Below are positions 38,673 to 47,130 of a stretch of 64,000 bases of DNA, piece after piece (position 1 is the stretch's first letter; every line of letters starts with the position of its first letter). The notes beneath the pieces are model-generated. The model was not told the origin of the DNA. It did not search any database and saw only the letters and a list, made by a program, of their open reading frames with translations. Origin of the DNA: Komagataeibacter sp. FNDCF1 (GTDB lineage Bacteria; Pseudomonadota; Alphaproteobacteria; Acetobacterales; Acetobacteraceae); assembly GCF_021295335.1 (NCBI RefSeq), contig NZ_JAIWOT010000001.1, forward strand, positions 1,801,001 to 1,865,000, in the 5' to 3' direction. A program made the translations under genes and the position numbers.

Positions 38673-38990
38673 GTGATACGTCACGTAAACGCGAAAACAA
38701 TGGAGAGTGATGAATATCGACAGTTCTGGCGACAGCGTGGCTGCGATACTAAGCGGAAGCGGCATAGCCCGCCGAAGGCATCTGGCGGGAAGGTACGTAA
38801 ATCGCCCCTCATTCTATTTTCTGGAGTTCTTATCGTGGAAAAAGAAGCAAAATCCCTGTCTGGTAAACCATCAAATCCACATAGCGACACAATGGATGAA
38901 CTTCTTGCCGTCTCGGATTATTCCAAGCCTCAACCTTTAGACGAACGAGAGTGGATTGACGCTCCTGCTATAGGGCGGGAACTGGTTTAA
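38673..38990 (+). CDS. Hypothetical, C-terminus resembles a MazE-type antitoxin tail
   Basis: The frame is open from 38673. A GTG at 38835 (reading VEKEAKSLSGKPSNPHSDTM) may be the true start of a 51-residue peptide. The end, MDELLAVSDYSKPQPLDERE then WIDAPAIGREL, resembles the toxin-wrapping tails of MazE/PemI antitoxins. No toxin gene follows, so it may be a leftover of a decayed pair. Family assignment is tentative. Confidence 0.4.
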   Translation: MIRHVNAKTMESDEYRQFWRQRGCDTKRKRHSPPKASGGKVRKSPLILFSGVLIVEKEAKSLSGKPSNPHSDTMDELLAVSDYSKPQPLDEREWIDAPAIGRELV

Positions 38991-39023
38991 GTATTTCTTT
39001 CTGAGAAAATGATCTACCAACGA

Positions 39024-39052
39024 ACAAACCCCGCCAGAAAGACGGGGTTTGT
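39024..39052. terminator. Hairpin, probable bidirectional terminator
   Basis: ACAAACCCCG / CGGGGTTTGT form a perfect 10-bp stem with a nine-base loop between the plus-strand small frame and the minus-strand doc gene. There is no long U-run on either side. Confidence 0.55.
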
Positions 39053-39284
39053 CTCGACCCTTTAGCACTCTCTCAGAAAGGTAAAGGACATCCTGCTTAG
39101 GATCTCTTTCATCACAGTGCAAAGCTAAAAAAGGCCAGACGCTTCAGGTTTGCGCTGTGATCGGGACCAAGGAAAAACCAGCATTTCCGTATAGGTTTTC
39201 ATGATGAACCGATACCCGTTGTAGCCGTTCATCCAACGTCGATTCCTGCGAGTAACCTCGTTATTATTGTGTTTCTGGTCGCAG

Positions 39285-39680
39285 TTATACCCTGTCGGAT
39301 ACGACATTGGCGGCCAGGAACGCCGCATAGCCCAGTTCGTCCATCTGACCTGCTGCCAGTGCAAGGACGGCATTCGCCGCATCTTCCTGAGTTGCAGTAA
39401 AACGATAGCCGTTCAGTTCCAGAAACAGCACACCGAGCACAAAGCCCGTACGCTTGTTTCCATCGATGAAGGGATGGTTTTTTACGATACCCGCCGTATA
39501 GACGGCCGCAAGAAATACTGGATCCAGCGGATCCGCATAGGCCGCATGCTGCTGTGGCCGGGCAAGAGCAGATTTCAGAAGACCTGCGTCACGCACTCCG
39601 GAAGCGCCGCCATGCGCCGCTAACAGCCGGTCATGCAGGATCAGGGCATCCCGTTCGTCTATCCAGACGAAGTCTGTCAT
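39285..39680 (-). CDS. doc: Doc/Fic-family toxin
   Basis: A 131-residue protein with the Doc signature HPFIDGNKRTGFVLGVLFLE, which holds the catalytic His-Asp and the phosphate-binding Asn-Lys-Arg. Doc proteins phosphorylate or AMPylate translation factors. Its ATG overlaps the antitoxin stop by four bases. The pair is unusual only in that the antitoxin is AbrB-like rather than Phd. Confidence 0.92.
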   Translation of the reverse strand: MTDFVWIDERDALILHDRLLAAHGGASGVRDAGLLKSALARPQQHAAYADPLDPVFLAAVYTAGIVKNHPFIDGNKRTGFVLGVLFLELNGYRFTATQEDAANAVLALAAGQMDELGYAAFLAANVVSDRV

Positions 39681-39904
39681 TGGGCCAGAACATGCAGCGT
39701 ATCACGGTAACGCCGCATAATATCCTCAGCCTTCGCCATTTTTGTTTCGAAGTCGGGATCATAGGGCACGAGCCGATATCCGCCGTCTGGTGCTTCGGTC
39801 AGATACAGGGGCGCGCCGTCCTGGGTGTTCAGCCGTGAGATCACTTCCTTGGGCAGTACTACCCCGAGTGAGTTTCCGAATTTTCGCACTTTCAGTTCGA
39901 CCAT
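39677..39904 (-). CDS. AbrB/MazE-family antitoxin of doc
   Basis: A 75-residue protein, MVELKVRKFGNSLGVVLPKE, with a swapped-hairpin DNA-binding N-terminus followed by a toxin-binding tail (YDPDFETKMAKAEDIMRRYR). It is upstream of and overlapping doc. A GTTATTA/TAATAAC palindrome lies 16 bases before its start. Confidence 0.9.
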   Translation of the reverse strand: MVELKVRKFGNSLGVVLPKEVISRLNTQDGAPLYLTEAPDGGYRLVPYDPDFETKMAKAEDIMRRYRDTLHVLAQ

Positions 39905-39920
39905 GACAGCCCCCCTTTAT

Positions 39921-39940
39921 GTTATTATTATTGTAATAAC
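39921..39940. promoter_or_regulatory. Operator of the AbrB/Doc pair
   Basis: GTTATTA-TTATTG-TAATAAC is a 7-bp inverted repeat directly upstream of the antitoxin start, the expected place for autorepression. Confidence 0.55.
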
Positions 39941-40005
39941 TTTTTGCGGTTTCAGCAACCACCATGCTCACCGGCCTGTCTGCTCATAGTGGTAAGCAGT
40001 CTTTC

Positions 40006-40413
40006 TTACGCGACGTTCCTTGGCCGACCGCCTTTAGCACCATTCCGGCGTGCTGCCGCTGCCTTTTCCTGGCTGGCGGACGATCCGCCCACGCGTCCCA
40101 TCTGTGCTGCCATCCAGCTTCGGGAACCGTAGATACCGTGGATCAGACCTTCGACCAGAACATCGGCGTCGAGACGGGGCCAGTGAAGGCCATTACCCAG
40201 CGGAGTGATCTCGATATCGGCCAGATCATTCAGGGAAGCGTCCTGCAAATCTTGTATCAGACTCACAGGCACGCTCATCTCAACACCGTTGGAGAGCGTG
40301 ACGTGAAGAGCGCGGCGAGCACGGATAAACCGTGCGGAGACCGCATGAGGAATTGTCGCTCTATGAAGCGCGTCTGCTTCACGAGCGGCCTGATAGTTCA
40401 TGTCATTCGCCAT
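40006..40413 (-). CDS. DUF2442 family protein (putative antitoxin partner)
   Basis: A protein of about 135 residues. ATG at 40413 (MANDMNYQAAREADALHRAT) overlaps the preceding DUF4160 gene by 11 bases. DUF2442 features are ALHVTLSNGVEMSVPVSLIQ and IEITPLGNGLHWPRLDADV. The basic tail RRNGAKGGRPRNVA could contact DNA. DUF4160-DUF2442 pairs are predicted toxin-antitoxin-like modules; that function is not established. Confidence 0.8.
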   Translation of the reverse strand: MANDMNYQAAREADALHRATIPHAVSARFIRARRALHVTLSNGVEMSVPVSLIQDLQDASLNDLADIEITPLGNGLHWPRLDADVLVEGLIHGIYGSRSWMAAQMGRVGGSSASQEKAAAARRNGAKGGRPRNVA

Positions 40414-40603
40414 GTATCTTCTCCCATGCTTCAGCCAACATCTCAGCGTGGTCCTGCACGATGACAAGGGCTTCCTGTATGACCTTATCTTTCATGCCAC
40501 CTGCTCGTATCAGTCGGGCTTTCCTGCCAATTTCAATCACCGCTTCTCCATCCGCGCTTATGACGTGAACGTGCATTGGTACATGATCTGCCGTATAAAT
40601 CAC
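40403..40603 (-). CDS. DUF4160 family protein
   Basis: A 66-residue frame from GTG 40603 (reading VIYTADHVPMHVHVISADGE). DUF4160 similarity continues upstream to about 40640 (PTLLRINGFR), but only an ATT or another rare codon could start it there, so the start is either non-canonical or mutated. The HVPMHVHV motif is typical. It is translationally coupled to the DUF2442 gene. Confidence 0.72.
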   Translation of the reverse strand: MIYTADHVPMHVHVISADGEAVIEIGRKARLIRAGGMKDKVIQEALVIVQDHAEMLAEAWEKIHGE

Positions 40604-40728
40604 GACACGAAATCCATTGATGCGTAGAAGCGTCGGCGTAATGCACCATATCCCTAACGCTTGGGTTTTTCAATCAGAACCATCCCGCTGAAAGTCAGGA
40701 GGAGGATATCTGGACGGACGAACAGGAA

Positions 40729-40920
40729 ATGGCCAGCCTATCAATCCCCGGCAAGGCCCGCAGAGCGCCCTGGGAGGCCGCACAAAGCGCAATTCCCGTT
40801 ACTGCCCACCAAACCAGCCACCACACACGGGAACGCCTGTACGGTCATCCTGTGGCGTCTGACGGGTATGCTGCAACACGTGAGCTGCTGAATGATCGCC
40901 TGAATACCGGTGCGTCTTGA
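40729..40920 (+). CDS. Hypothetical small protein
   Basis: 63 codons from ATG at 40729 (MASLSIPGKARRAPWEAAQS), preceded by a frame rich in acidic residues and a GGAGG at about 40701. It is divergent from the DUF4160 gene. No family recognised. It may be a fragment. Confidence 0.3.
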   Translation: MASLSIPGKARRAPWEAAQSAIPVTAHQTSHHTRERLYGHPVASDGYAATRELLNDRLNTGAS

Positions 40921-40964
40921 GCAGATTACGGTCTTGCCCGGTTCTTCTGGTGTTGCAGGCGTTG

Positions 40965-41195
40965 GGCGAGCGCGGAGCGGGAGCCCCGTAGGGCGCCGAA
41001 GGCGCCGACGCGGGAGAGGAGGGTGCTGGTGGAGAGACGATGCGGGAATGCATCGTCAGATTATGATTTTGCGCCGTAGGCATGTCCGTTTAGCGCAGCC
41101 CTGGAAGGGCGAGCAGGGGGATGCCGGGTGGGAGATCGCGCGAAGCGCGATCGGGGCGGCCGTAGGCCGCGAGCCGGCGGGGGCGTAGCCCCCAA
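40965..41195. repeat. Cluster of short GC-rich hairpins beside the plasmid origin
   Basis: At least five tight stem-loops occur in 230 bases: GGCGCCGAAGGCGCC, GATCGCGCGAAGCGCGATC, GCGGCCGTAGGCCGC, GGGGGCGTAGCCCCC and GGAGCCCCGTAGGG-type. Each has a GAAG or GTAG centre. No gene is credible here. Confidence 0.7.
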
Positions 41196-41204
41196 GAGGC
41201 GGTG

Positions 41205-41466
41205 CCTTTTTTGTTAAGAATTTTGTTAAAATATATAGTTAAGAGAGTTAAGCACTAAAAAACCTATGAAAAAACGATTGATAACAGTCTGTTACGGTTA
41301 TGGGTGGTGGGTGAAACCACGTGTTTGGGTGGGTGAAACCACGACAGTTGACCATACTTATCCACAGGAAAACGCAGCATTCCCTATAGCTTGAGTGGTT
41401 TCGAGTCGTAGTAACTCTCATTTTGACTACAGAGAGAACTCATTGGGTGGGTGAAACCACGATAGT
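41205..41466. other. Plasmid replication origin: AT-rich tract, iterons and DnaA box
   Basis: GGTGGGTGAAACCACG occurs three times (41306-41321, 41328-41343, 41446-41461), with an inverted partial copy GTGGTTTC at 41395-41402. A perfect DnaA box TTATCCACA is at 41358-41366, and an AT-rich stretch lies at 41211-41275. Iterons 1 and 2 are 22 bp apart, two helical turns. The rep gene ends at 41467, next to it. Confidence 0.82.
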
Positions 41467-41816
41467 TTAACGAGGCCGCCCTCGTGACAAACGATCCATC
41501 AACCCATCCACCTCTTCAGCACGCCGACGATCTGCTTCTACGCGCTCTCTTTCTTTTTCGAGCTTCCTATGCAGCTCAGTCGCTGCCTCAATACCTCGCA
41601 ACTGAAACATCACTGCCGGTGTACCTTCAACAGTCTGAGTCAACGACATAGTGTAATCAGGAAGTTGGTCTGCTTCGATGATCTTCCGCAGCATACGATT
41701 AAATTCTTTAGGCTGCGCATCGCTACCTGTTTTTTCATGCAGCACCTCGACACGGCATATCCACCCACCTCTCTGCTGACCAGCATGTTTACGTGCGATC
41801 CGATAGAGGGCCCGCT
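41467..41816 (-). pseudogene. Plasmid replication initiator (RepA type), N-terminus lost at an IS border
   Basis: The frame from the IS border reads ALYRIARKHAGQQRGGWICR, then VEVLHEKTGSDAQPKEFNRM and LPDYTMSLTQTVEGTPAVMF, characteristic of the C-terminal half of plasmid replication initiator protein A of alphaproteobacteria. An internal ATG at 41745 could start 92 residues. The DNA-binding N-terminal half is not found beyond the IS cluster, so it was deleted rather than merely displaced within the window. The adjacent iterons are the expected binding site of the full protein. Confidence 0.78.
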
Positions 41817-41820
41817 CTAG

Positions 41821-42661
41821 GGCCTGTTAGATCTTGAATTTCTTCCCATATTGTAGGGATGGAAGAAGGAGACAGAACAGGCACCTTTACGGACGAGACA
41901 TGGGCGATCTGGGAACCTCTGATTGAGGAGGTTCGCCCGAGGGGCAAGACGCCGCCACATGATCTGCGGCGGACGATAGCAGCGATTTTCTGGCGTCATG
42001 AGAATGGCGCGAAATGGCGGAGTATCCCCGCTGAACTGGGTCCGTGGTGGCGGGCTGCGCAGCTTTTCATCCGCTGGGCGAAGCTCGGCGTATGGGAGCG
42101 GCTGCTCGCACTGGTTCAGGAACAACAGGGAGTGGCATTCGGAATGACTTTTCTGGATGGCACAAACATCAGGGCTCACCACAAAGCGGCGGGAGCCCAA
42201 AAAAAGGGGCCTCTTTCGAAGAGCGAGACCATCGTGAAGCACTTGGCCGCTCTCGCGGCGGCTATGGCACAAAAGTCTGCGTGATCGCTGATGGACATGG
42301 AAAAGCCTTCGGTTTTGCGCTGGCCCCTGGACAGGCTCATGAACTGCCTCTGGCACCAGCCATGCTCGACAGCCTTCCCGCCACTCCCCTGTGGGTAGTA
42401 GCGGACAAGGGCTACGCGTCGAACGCCATGCGTGAACGGATATGGGACATGGGAGCACGGCCAGCCATTCCCGCGAAACGACGCGATGGCCCGGTCGCCT
42501 GCCCCAAATGGGCCTATCGGTGTCGGCATCTCGTTGAGAACCTCTGGGCTCGCCTCAAGGAGTGGCGCGCTGTCGCAACCAGATATGAAAAAACAGCAAC
42601 GTCGTTCCTCGCGGTCATCCACATCGCTGCCGCAGCAGACTGGATCAAGCCCTAACAGGCC
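41821..42661 (+). mobile_element. IS5-family element (GGCCTGTTAG ends), copy A
   Basis: Ends GGCCTGTTAG / CTAACAGGCC, CTAG at 41817-41820 and 42662-42665. Its right CTAG is shared with the next IS1182-type element. It cuts the rep gene. Confidence 0.9.
41859..42655 (+). CDS. IS5/IS427-group transposase, copy A
   Basis: Frame 1 (41859-42284) has FTDETWAIWEPLIEEVRPRG and FLDGTNIRAHHKAAG, and frame 2 has RSRGGYGTKVCVIADGHGK, WVVADKGYASN and RHLVENLWARLKEWRAVATR. They meet at a run of seven A in CCCAAAAAAAGGGG (about 42197-42203), the normal frameshift site of this group. D-D-E residues are intact. Confidence 0.85.
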
Positions 42662-42665
42662 CTAG

Positions 42666-44114
42666 CAGCCTGTCGGGTTGGGCATTTTGCGGCTGATAAC
42701 GCCGAGGCTGACCCGGCTTATGCTGCCTGAAGCCGTGCCATTCTTTTGCAGTTGTATGCGAGAGCGACGAGGGTCCATTCAGTCGTGACTTTTGCAAGGC
42801 CACGCAGACTGAATCTTCTGAAGCCCATGATGCTTTTGATAATTCCAAAGACCGGTTCAACGGTCTGTTTTCGTAGTCTGTAAATATTTCCGGCTTTTGT
42901 GGTTTCCAGTTTTTTCTTCATGGCAAGCCGCCAGGGTTCGGTGATCCGGCGCGGTTCCCTGTCTTCAGGAGGTGGCCGGAAGTCATAAGGCCTGCGGGCG
43001 CAGGGCCGTCCGATGGCGACCAGCGGATCGATGCCTTTTTTCCGCAGGTCCCGGACCGCCTGCCCGCTGGCGTAACCGGTGTCGGCGAGCACTGTCTTTG
43101 GGAGACCGATCGTGTGTTCCATCGACAGCACGGTGCTGGCAAAGGATGGCGCGTCCGCTGACGTGGCGACAACGTCGGTTGTCACGATCAGCTGACTGCC
43201 TTCGGCGCAGACCACGGCCTGGGCATTGTAAGCCTGCCGGAACTCGTGGGCGTCCGAACGCCGCATGAGGCGGCTGTCGGGATCGGTCAGACTGATCTGC
43301 CGGTCGGGTGGCGGTTCATCATCCGGCGGTTTCGGCGCCCTGCCACGACGCCCTGTTTTCGCATCATAAGCGGCTTTCTTCTTCTCGTATGCCGGTCGCG
43401 CCGCCTCGGCCTGCGCTTTCGCATCTGCTTCCAGCCGGGCGCAGGCTTCGTCCAGCTTCGCTTTCAGTGTTTCCCGTCGGGCAAGCTCTTCTGGCAGGGC
43501 CTGCGGATCTCTGTCTGTGGCATCTGCGTGCTCCGCCTGGTCCATCAGTTTCGCGATATCCACCGCCAGCTGTTCGCGCAGTGCCCTGATCCGGTCGTAG
43601 CGCAGGGAACGGTATTTCGAAGCGTCGGCATCAATTTTCGTGCCGTCAATCGATACGACACCCAGACGCAGCAGACCCGTCTCGCGCGCCAGAAGCAGGA
43701 CCTGCGCAAATGCAGCTTCAATGGCTGTCCGGTTCGTCCGGCGGAAGGTCGCAATCGTATCATGATCCGGATGCAGGTTCGCCGCCACGAAGCGTACCCC
43801 GATGTCGCGATATGTCGCCCGCTCGATCCGGCGTGAGGAAAACAACCCGTTCGCATAGCTGAAGATCAGAAGGGCCAGCATCAGGCGCGGATGATACTGC
43901 GCCTTGCCTCCCGTGCGCACTGGCACGCAGAACGCACTCATCGGAACCCGCTCAACAGCTGCGACAATGAAATGCGCCATATCGTCAGCCGGAAGCCACG
44001 ACGTCAGATCAGGCGGCAGAAGATACGGCTGGGATCGGTCAAACGGGATGAAGCGGCTCATCGCGACACTCTACAGCCTTACCCCTTCACAGGGTACCCC
44101 AACCCGACAGGCTG
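42666..44114 (-). mobile_element. IS1182-type element, complete
   Basis: 1449 bp bounded by CAGCCTGTCGGGTTGG / CCAACCCGACAGGCTG with CTAG on each side, each shared with a flanking IS5-type copy. It is the reference for the two damaged copies in the window. Confidence 0.9.
42718..44061 (-). CDS. IS1182-family transposase
   Basis: A 447-residue intact frame: MSRFIPFDRSQPYLLPPDLT, RRIERATYRDIGVRFVAANL, VSIDGTKIDADASKYR, VLADTGYASGQAVRDLRKKG (second Asp), and RLRKQTVEPVFGIIKSIMGF (Glu, C-terminal family signature). It should be active. Confidence 0.92.
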   Translation of the reverse strand: MSRFIPFDRSQPYLLPPDLTSWLPADDMAHFIVAAVERVPMSAFCVPVRTGGKAQYHPRLMLALLIFSYANGLFSSRRIERATYRDIGVRFVAANLHPDHDTIATFRRTNRTAIEAAFAQVLLLARETGLLRLGVVSIDGTKIDADASKYRSLRYDRIRALREQLAVDIAKLMDQAEHADATDRDPQALPEELARRETLKAKLDEACARLEADAKAQAEAARPAYEKKKAAYDAKTGRRGRAPKPPDDEPPPDRQISLTDPDSRLMRRSDAHEFRQAYNAQAVVCAEGSQLIVTTDVVATSADAPSFASTVLSMEHTIGLPKTVLADTGYASGQAVRDLRKKGIDPLVAIGRPCARRPYDFRPPPEDREPRRITEPWRLAMKKKLETTKAGNIYRLRKQTVEPVFGIIKSIMGFRRFSLRGLAKVTTEWTLVALAYNCKRMARLQAA

Positions 44115-44118
44115 CTAG

Positions 44119-44958
44119 GGCCTGTTAGATCTTGAATTTCTTCCCATATTGTAGGGATGGAAGAAGGAGACAGAACAGGCGCCTTTACGGACGAGACATG
44201 GGCGATCTGGGAACCTCTGGTTGAGGCGGTTCGCCCAAGGGGCAAGACGCCACCCCATGATCTGCGGCGTACGATAGCAGCAATTTTCTGGCGCCATGAG
44301 AATGGCGCGAAATGGCGGAGCATCCCCGCTGAACTGGGTCCATGGTGGCGGGCGGCGCAGCTTTTCATCCGCTGGTCGAAACTCGGCGTATGGGAACGCT
44401 TGCTCGAACTGGTTCAGGAACAACAGGGAGTGGCGTTCGGAATGACTTTTCTGGATGGTACGAACATCAGGGCTCACCACAAGGCGGCGGGAGCCCAAAA
44501 AAGGGGCCTCTTTCGAAGAACGGGACCATCGTGAAGCACTTGGCCGCTCTCGCGGCGGCTATGGCACGAAAGTCTGCGTGATCGCTGACGGACATGGAAA
44601 AGCCTTCGGTTTTGCGCTGGCCCCCGGACAGGCTCATGAACTGCCCCAGGCACCAGCCATGCTCGACAACCTCCCCTCCATTCCCCTGTGGGTAGTGGCG
44701 GACAAGGGCTACGCGTCTAACGCCTTTCGTGAACGGATATGGGACATGGGAGCCCGGCCCGCCATTCCTGCGAAACGACGCGATGGGTCGGTCGCCTGCC
44801 CAGAATGGGCCTATCGGTGTCGACATTTTGTCGAGAACCTCTGGGCTCGCCTCAAGGAGTGGGGTGCTGTCGCAACCAGATACGAAAAAACAGCAACGTC
44901 GTTCCTCGCGGTCATCCACATCGCTGCCGCAGCAGACTGGATCAAGCCCTAACAGGCC
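44119..44958 (+). mobile_element. IS5-family element (GGCCTGTTAG ends), copy B
   Basis: 840 bp, the same ends as copy A, CTAG at 44115-44118 and 44959-44962. It is one base shorter than copy A because the slippery run has six A instead of seven. Confidence 0.9.
44157..44952 (+). CDS. IS5/IS427-group transposase, copy B
   Basis: Same domain order as copy A, with about 5% substitutions (FTDETWAIWEPLVEAVRPRG; FLDGTNIRAHHKAAG; VVADKGYASNAFRERIWDMG). The A-run in CCCAAAAAAGGGG near 44496-44501 is six long, so the two frames are again offset and need slippage. Confidence 0.83.
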
Positions 44959-45031
44959 CTAGCTTTTTTCCTCTTTTTCCTGACAACGGCTTTTGATTGC
45001 GTCCCCTGTGTCGCTGTCATAATCTGCATTC

Positions 45032-46471
45032 ATGGTCCGCACTCCTTCTACAAAACCTGCCACCCGCAAATCCGCCGCATCCGCGAAAGTTGGCACGACC
45101 GTCACGAAAGACAATCTGAAAGCCCTTGGTGCGGATCGGCTTGCAGACCTTCTGGTCGAACTGTCGGAACAGGATGCCGTGCTCACCCGGAAGCTGCGCA
45201 TGGCGCTGACAGCCACTCATGCGAAAGACAAACTCGGCAAGGAGATCGAAAAGAGGCTGCGAACGATCCAGCGTTCCCGTGGATTCCTGCCCTGGGACCG
45301 GATCAAACCCCTTACGACCGAGCTCGATGCCTTACGGCAATCCATTCTCAACGATGTTGCAACGACGGATGTCGGGCAGGCCATTTCCGCCATGCGTCTT
45401 CTCGTGGAACTTGCTCCTTCCGTCTATGAGCGCTCTGATGACAGTTCCGGTTACCTGTCAGATGTGTTTCGCGAAGCGGCCTCCGATCTTGGCTCCCTCT
45501 GGGGACGACAGGCTGGTCGGGATCCGGCTGTCACTGTCAGGGATATGCTCACACTTCTCGATAACGACGGGTATGGCACCTGTGACCATCTGCTTGTCTC
45601 GTGCGGTGAAGCACTGGGGAAGCCGGGCGCGGCCATACTCAGAAGCACGCTGCTTGCACGACTGCACGACCTTCCCGCCTCAAATGAGAAGGGAGACTAT
45701 CGTACCGACTTTGCGCGCATGCAGACCCTCGGTCATCTGAAGGATCTGGCCGATGCAATAGGTGACGTCGATGCCTATATCGAAGCAGTCAACCTGAGTG
45801 AACGTCAGTCCTCTTCTATCGGCGATGTTGCACGTCGCCTGCTGGACAAGGAGCGTGCCCGTGAGGCGCTCGAATGGCTCGACCGGGAGACTGAGGAGAC
45901 GCCCCGGTTCCGCTGGGAAAATGACGATCTTCGGATCGAAGCGTGCGAAACCGTGGGCGATCGCGACACAGCCCAGTCCCTGCGATGGAAAATCTTTCAG
46001 GAACGCCTTAGCCTGCCGCACTGGCAAGCATATCAACGCCATCTCAGCGATTACGACGCGATTGATGCTGAAGAACAGGCACTCAATCACATCCGTAATT
46101 TCCCGGTCAGGGGCGTAGCCCTTTCCACTCTTCTTAAATGGCCAGCGCTCGACGCTGCTGCCCGTCTCGTGCGGGAGCATACGGCAGAACTGGACGGGCG
46201 TGATTACGGAACACTACGTCCGGCTGCGGATCGTCTGTCTGAATCGTATCCCAATGAGGCGACCCTTCTTTACCGCCTGCTGGTCGAGGCCGTGCTGAAT
46301 AAGGCGCTTTCCCGCTATTATTCCTATGCGGCGAAGGATCTCGCCTCCTGTCGGCTGCTTGCACAAATGCTGACAGCGACAAACGGCATGGAAACCCATG
46401 AAGCCTTTATGACCCGCTTGAAAGCGCAGCATAAGCGCAAGCTGGGTTTCTGGTCGCTGATCGGTGAATAA
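45032..46471 (+). CDS. DUF6880-like family protein
   Basis: A 479-residue soluble protein, no signal or membrane segment. After a Lys/Ala-rich start (MVRTPSTKPATRKSAASAKV) it reads LKALGADRLADLLVELSEQD and IEKRLRTIQRSRGFLPWDRI, the pattern of the uncharacterised DUF6880 family. The rest is helical-repeat-like, with HAEALEWL-type pairs (REALEWLDRETEE) and a tail AKDLASCRLLAQML. The start is right after the IS border region, with GC content like the core genome. Function is unknown; it stands alone. Confidence 0.7.
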   Translation: MVRTPSTKPATRKSAASAKVGTTVTKDNLKALGADRLADLLVELSEQDAVLTRKLRMALTATHAKDKLGKEIEKRLRTIQRSRGFLPWDRIKPLTTELDALRQSILNDVATTDVGQAISAMRLLVELAPSVYERSDDSSGYLSDVFREAASDLGSLWGRQAGRDPAVTVRDMLTLLDNDGYGTCDHLLVSCGEALGKPGAAILRSTLLARLHDLPASNEKGDYRTDFARMQTLGHLKDLADAIGDVDAYIEAVNLSERQSSSIGDVARRLLDKERAREALEWLDRETEETPRFRWENDDLRIEACETVGDRDTAQSLRWKIFQERLSLPHWQAYQRHLSDYDAIDAEEQALNHIRNFPVRGVALSTLLKWPALDAAARLVREHTAELDGRDYGTLRPAADRLSESYPNEATLLYRLLVEAVLNKALSRYYSYAAKDLASCRLLAQMLTATNGMETHEAFMTRLKAQHKRKLGFWSLIGE

Positions 46472-46690
46472 TTAAAGACAGCGATAGGGGCAGCAGAATG
46501 TCTGTCAGGTTGTGAAACGTCATTGGCGTAATCAAGGAGTTCGTCGACCTGCTTCATGATGTTCACGATCAGCCGGTTTGATGTGATCAGCATTACGGAA
46601 CGCATGATGGTTTCCTTCACTGACATTCAACTCCTCAGCATCCTCTCAGGACCACAGGGAGCCGTCCACGCCATCAGTTCTCAGTGAAAA
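46472..46690. other. Spacer with a possible small minus-strand frame
   Basis: A minus-strand frame starting at 46626 (MSVKETIMRSVMLITSNRLI, with GGAG upstream) runs back into the DUF6880 gene as antisense. Only its first ~40 codons could be real, and I recognise no family. Confidence 0.25.
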
Positions 46691-46825
46691 TCAACACCGA
46701 TAGGTCTGCACGACGGGCCAGCCTTCACGGACGGCCATTTCATCGCGCAGGCGCAACTGGTCCTCGATGGAGGCCGCACTCTGGTTGTCGGACGAATGGT
46801 GGGCATAAAGAGCTACGCGGGTCAT
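46691..46825 (-). pseudogene. Serine recombinase (resolvase/invertase) N-terminal fragment
   Basis: ATG at 46825 gives MTRVALYAHHSSDNQSAASI then EDQLRLRDEMAVREGWPVVQ and TYRC-stop. This is the start of a large serine recombinase, with the catalytic serine expected in the YARxS position (here AHHSSD). Only 44 codons remain. It directly follows the stop of the small gene upstream (TGAATG), an arrangement seen in integrated elements that carry their own recombinase. Confidence 0.82.
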
Positions 46826-47065
46826 TCACTCTCCCCTTTCCGGCCTGTCCTTCCCGTCCGGGCGATGGCCGGGAAGAGGGCAATTGTCGTTGGCCGCCCG
46901 CCCCAATTTCCGACGGGCGAACTCTTCGCGGGCGATCTGGCGGCCCATTGCGCTCGCCAGGGCAAACATCAGTTCATCGCACCGCGCTTTCGCGGCAGGA
47001 TCGACCGGCCCGTTATCGTTGGCCGGGACGATACCGCCGAGTTTGCGTTTCGTATCTTTTACCAT
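46826..47065 (-). CDS. Small conserved-type hypothetical protein
   Basis: 79 residues from ATG 47065 (MVKDTKRKLGGIVPANDNGP), containing two A-NDN motifs often seen in short proteins of alphaproteobacterial mobile elements, and a helix ARCDELMFALASAMGRQIAR. It is coupled to the recombinase fragment downstream. Function unknown. Confidence 0.55.
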   Translation of the reverse strand: MVKDTKRKLGGIVPANDNGPVDPAAKARCDELMFALASAMGRQIAREEFARRKLGRAANDNCPLPGHRPDGKDRPERGE

Positions 47066-47130
47066 GCCGCCACTTCCCATTTCCGCAAAAAAACAGGGTA
47101 TGAGGCATCGAAACACTCACGGTCGGAACA

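Noticed and set aside
46324-46626. 100-codon minus-strand frame as a gene
   Set aside because: Most of it is antisense to the 3' end of the DUF6880-like gene; only a short lead could be real.
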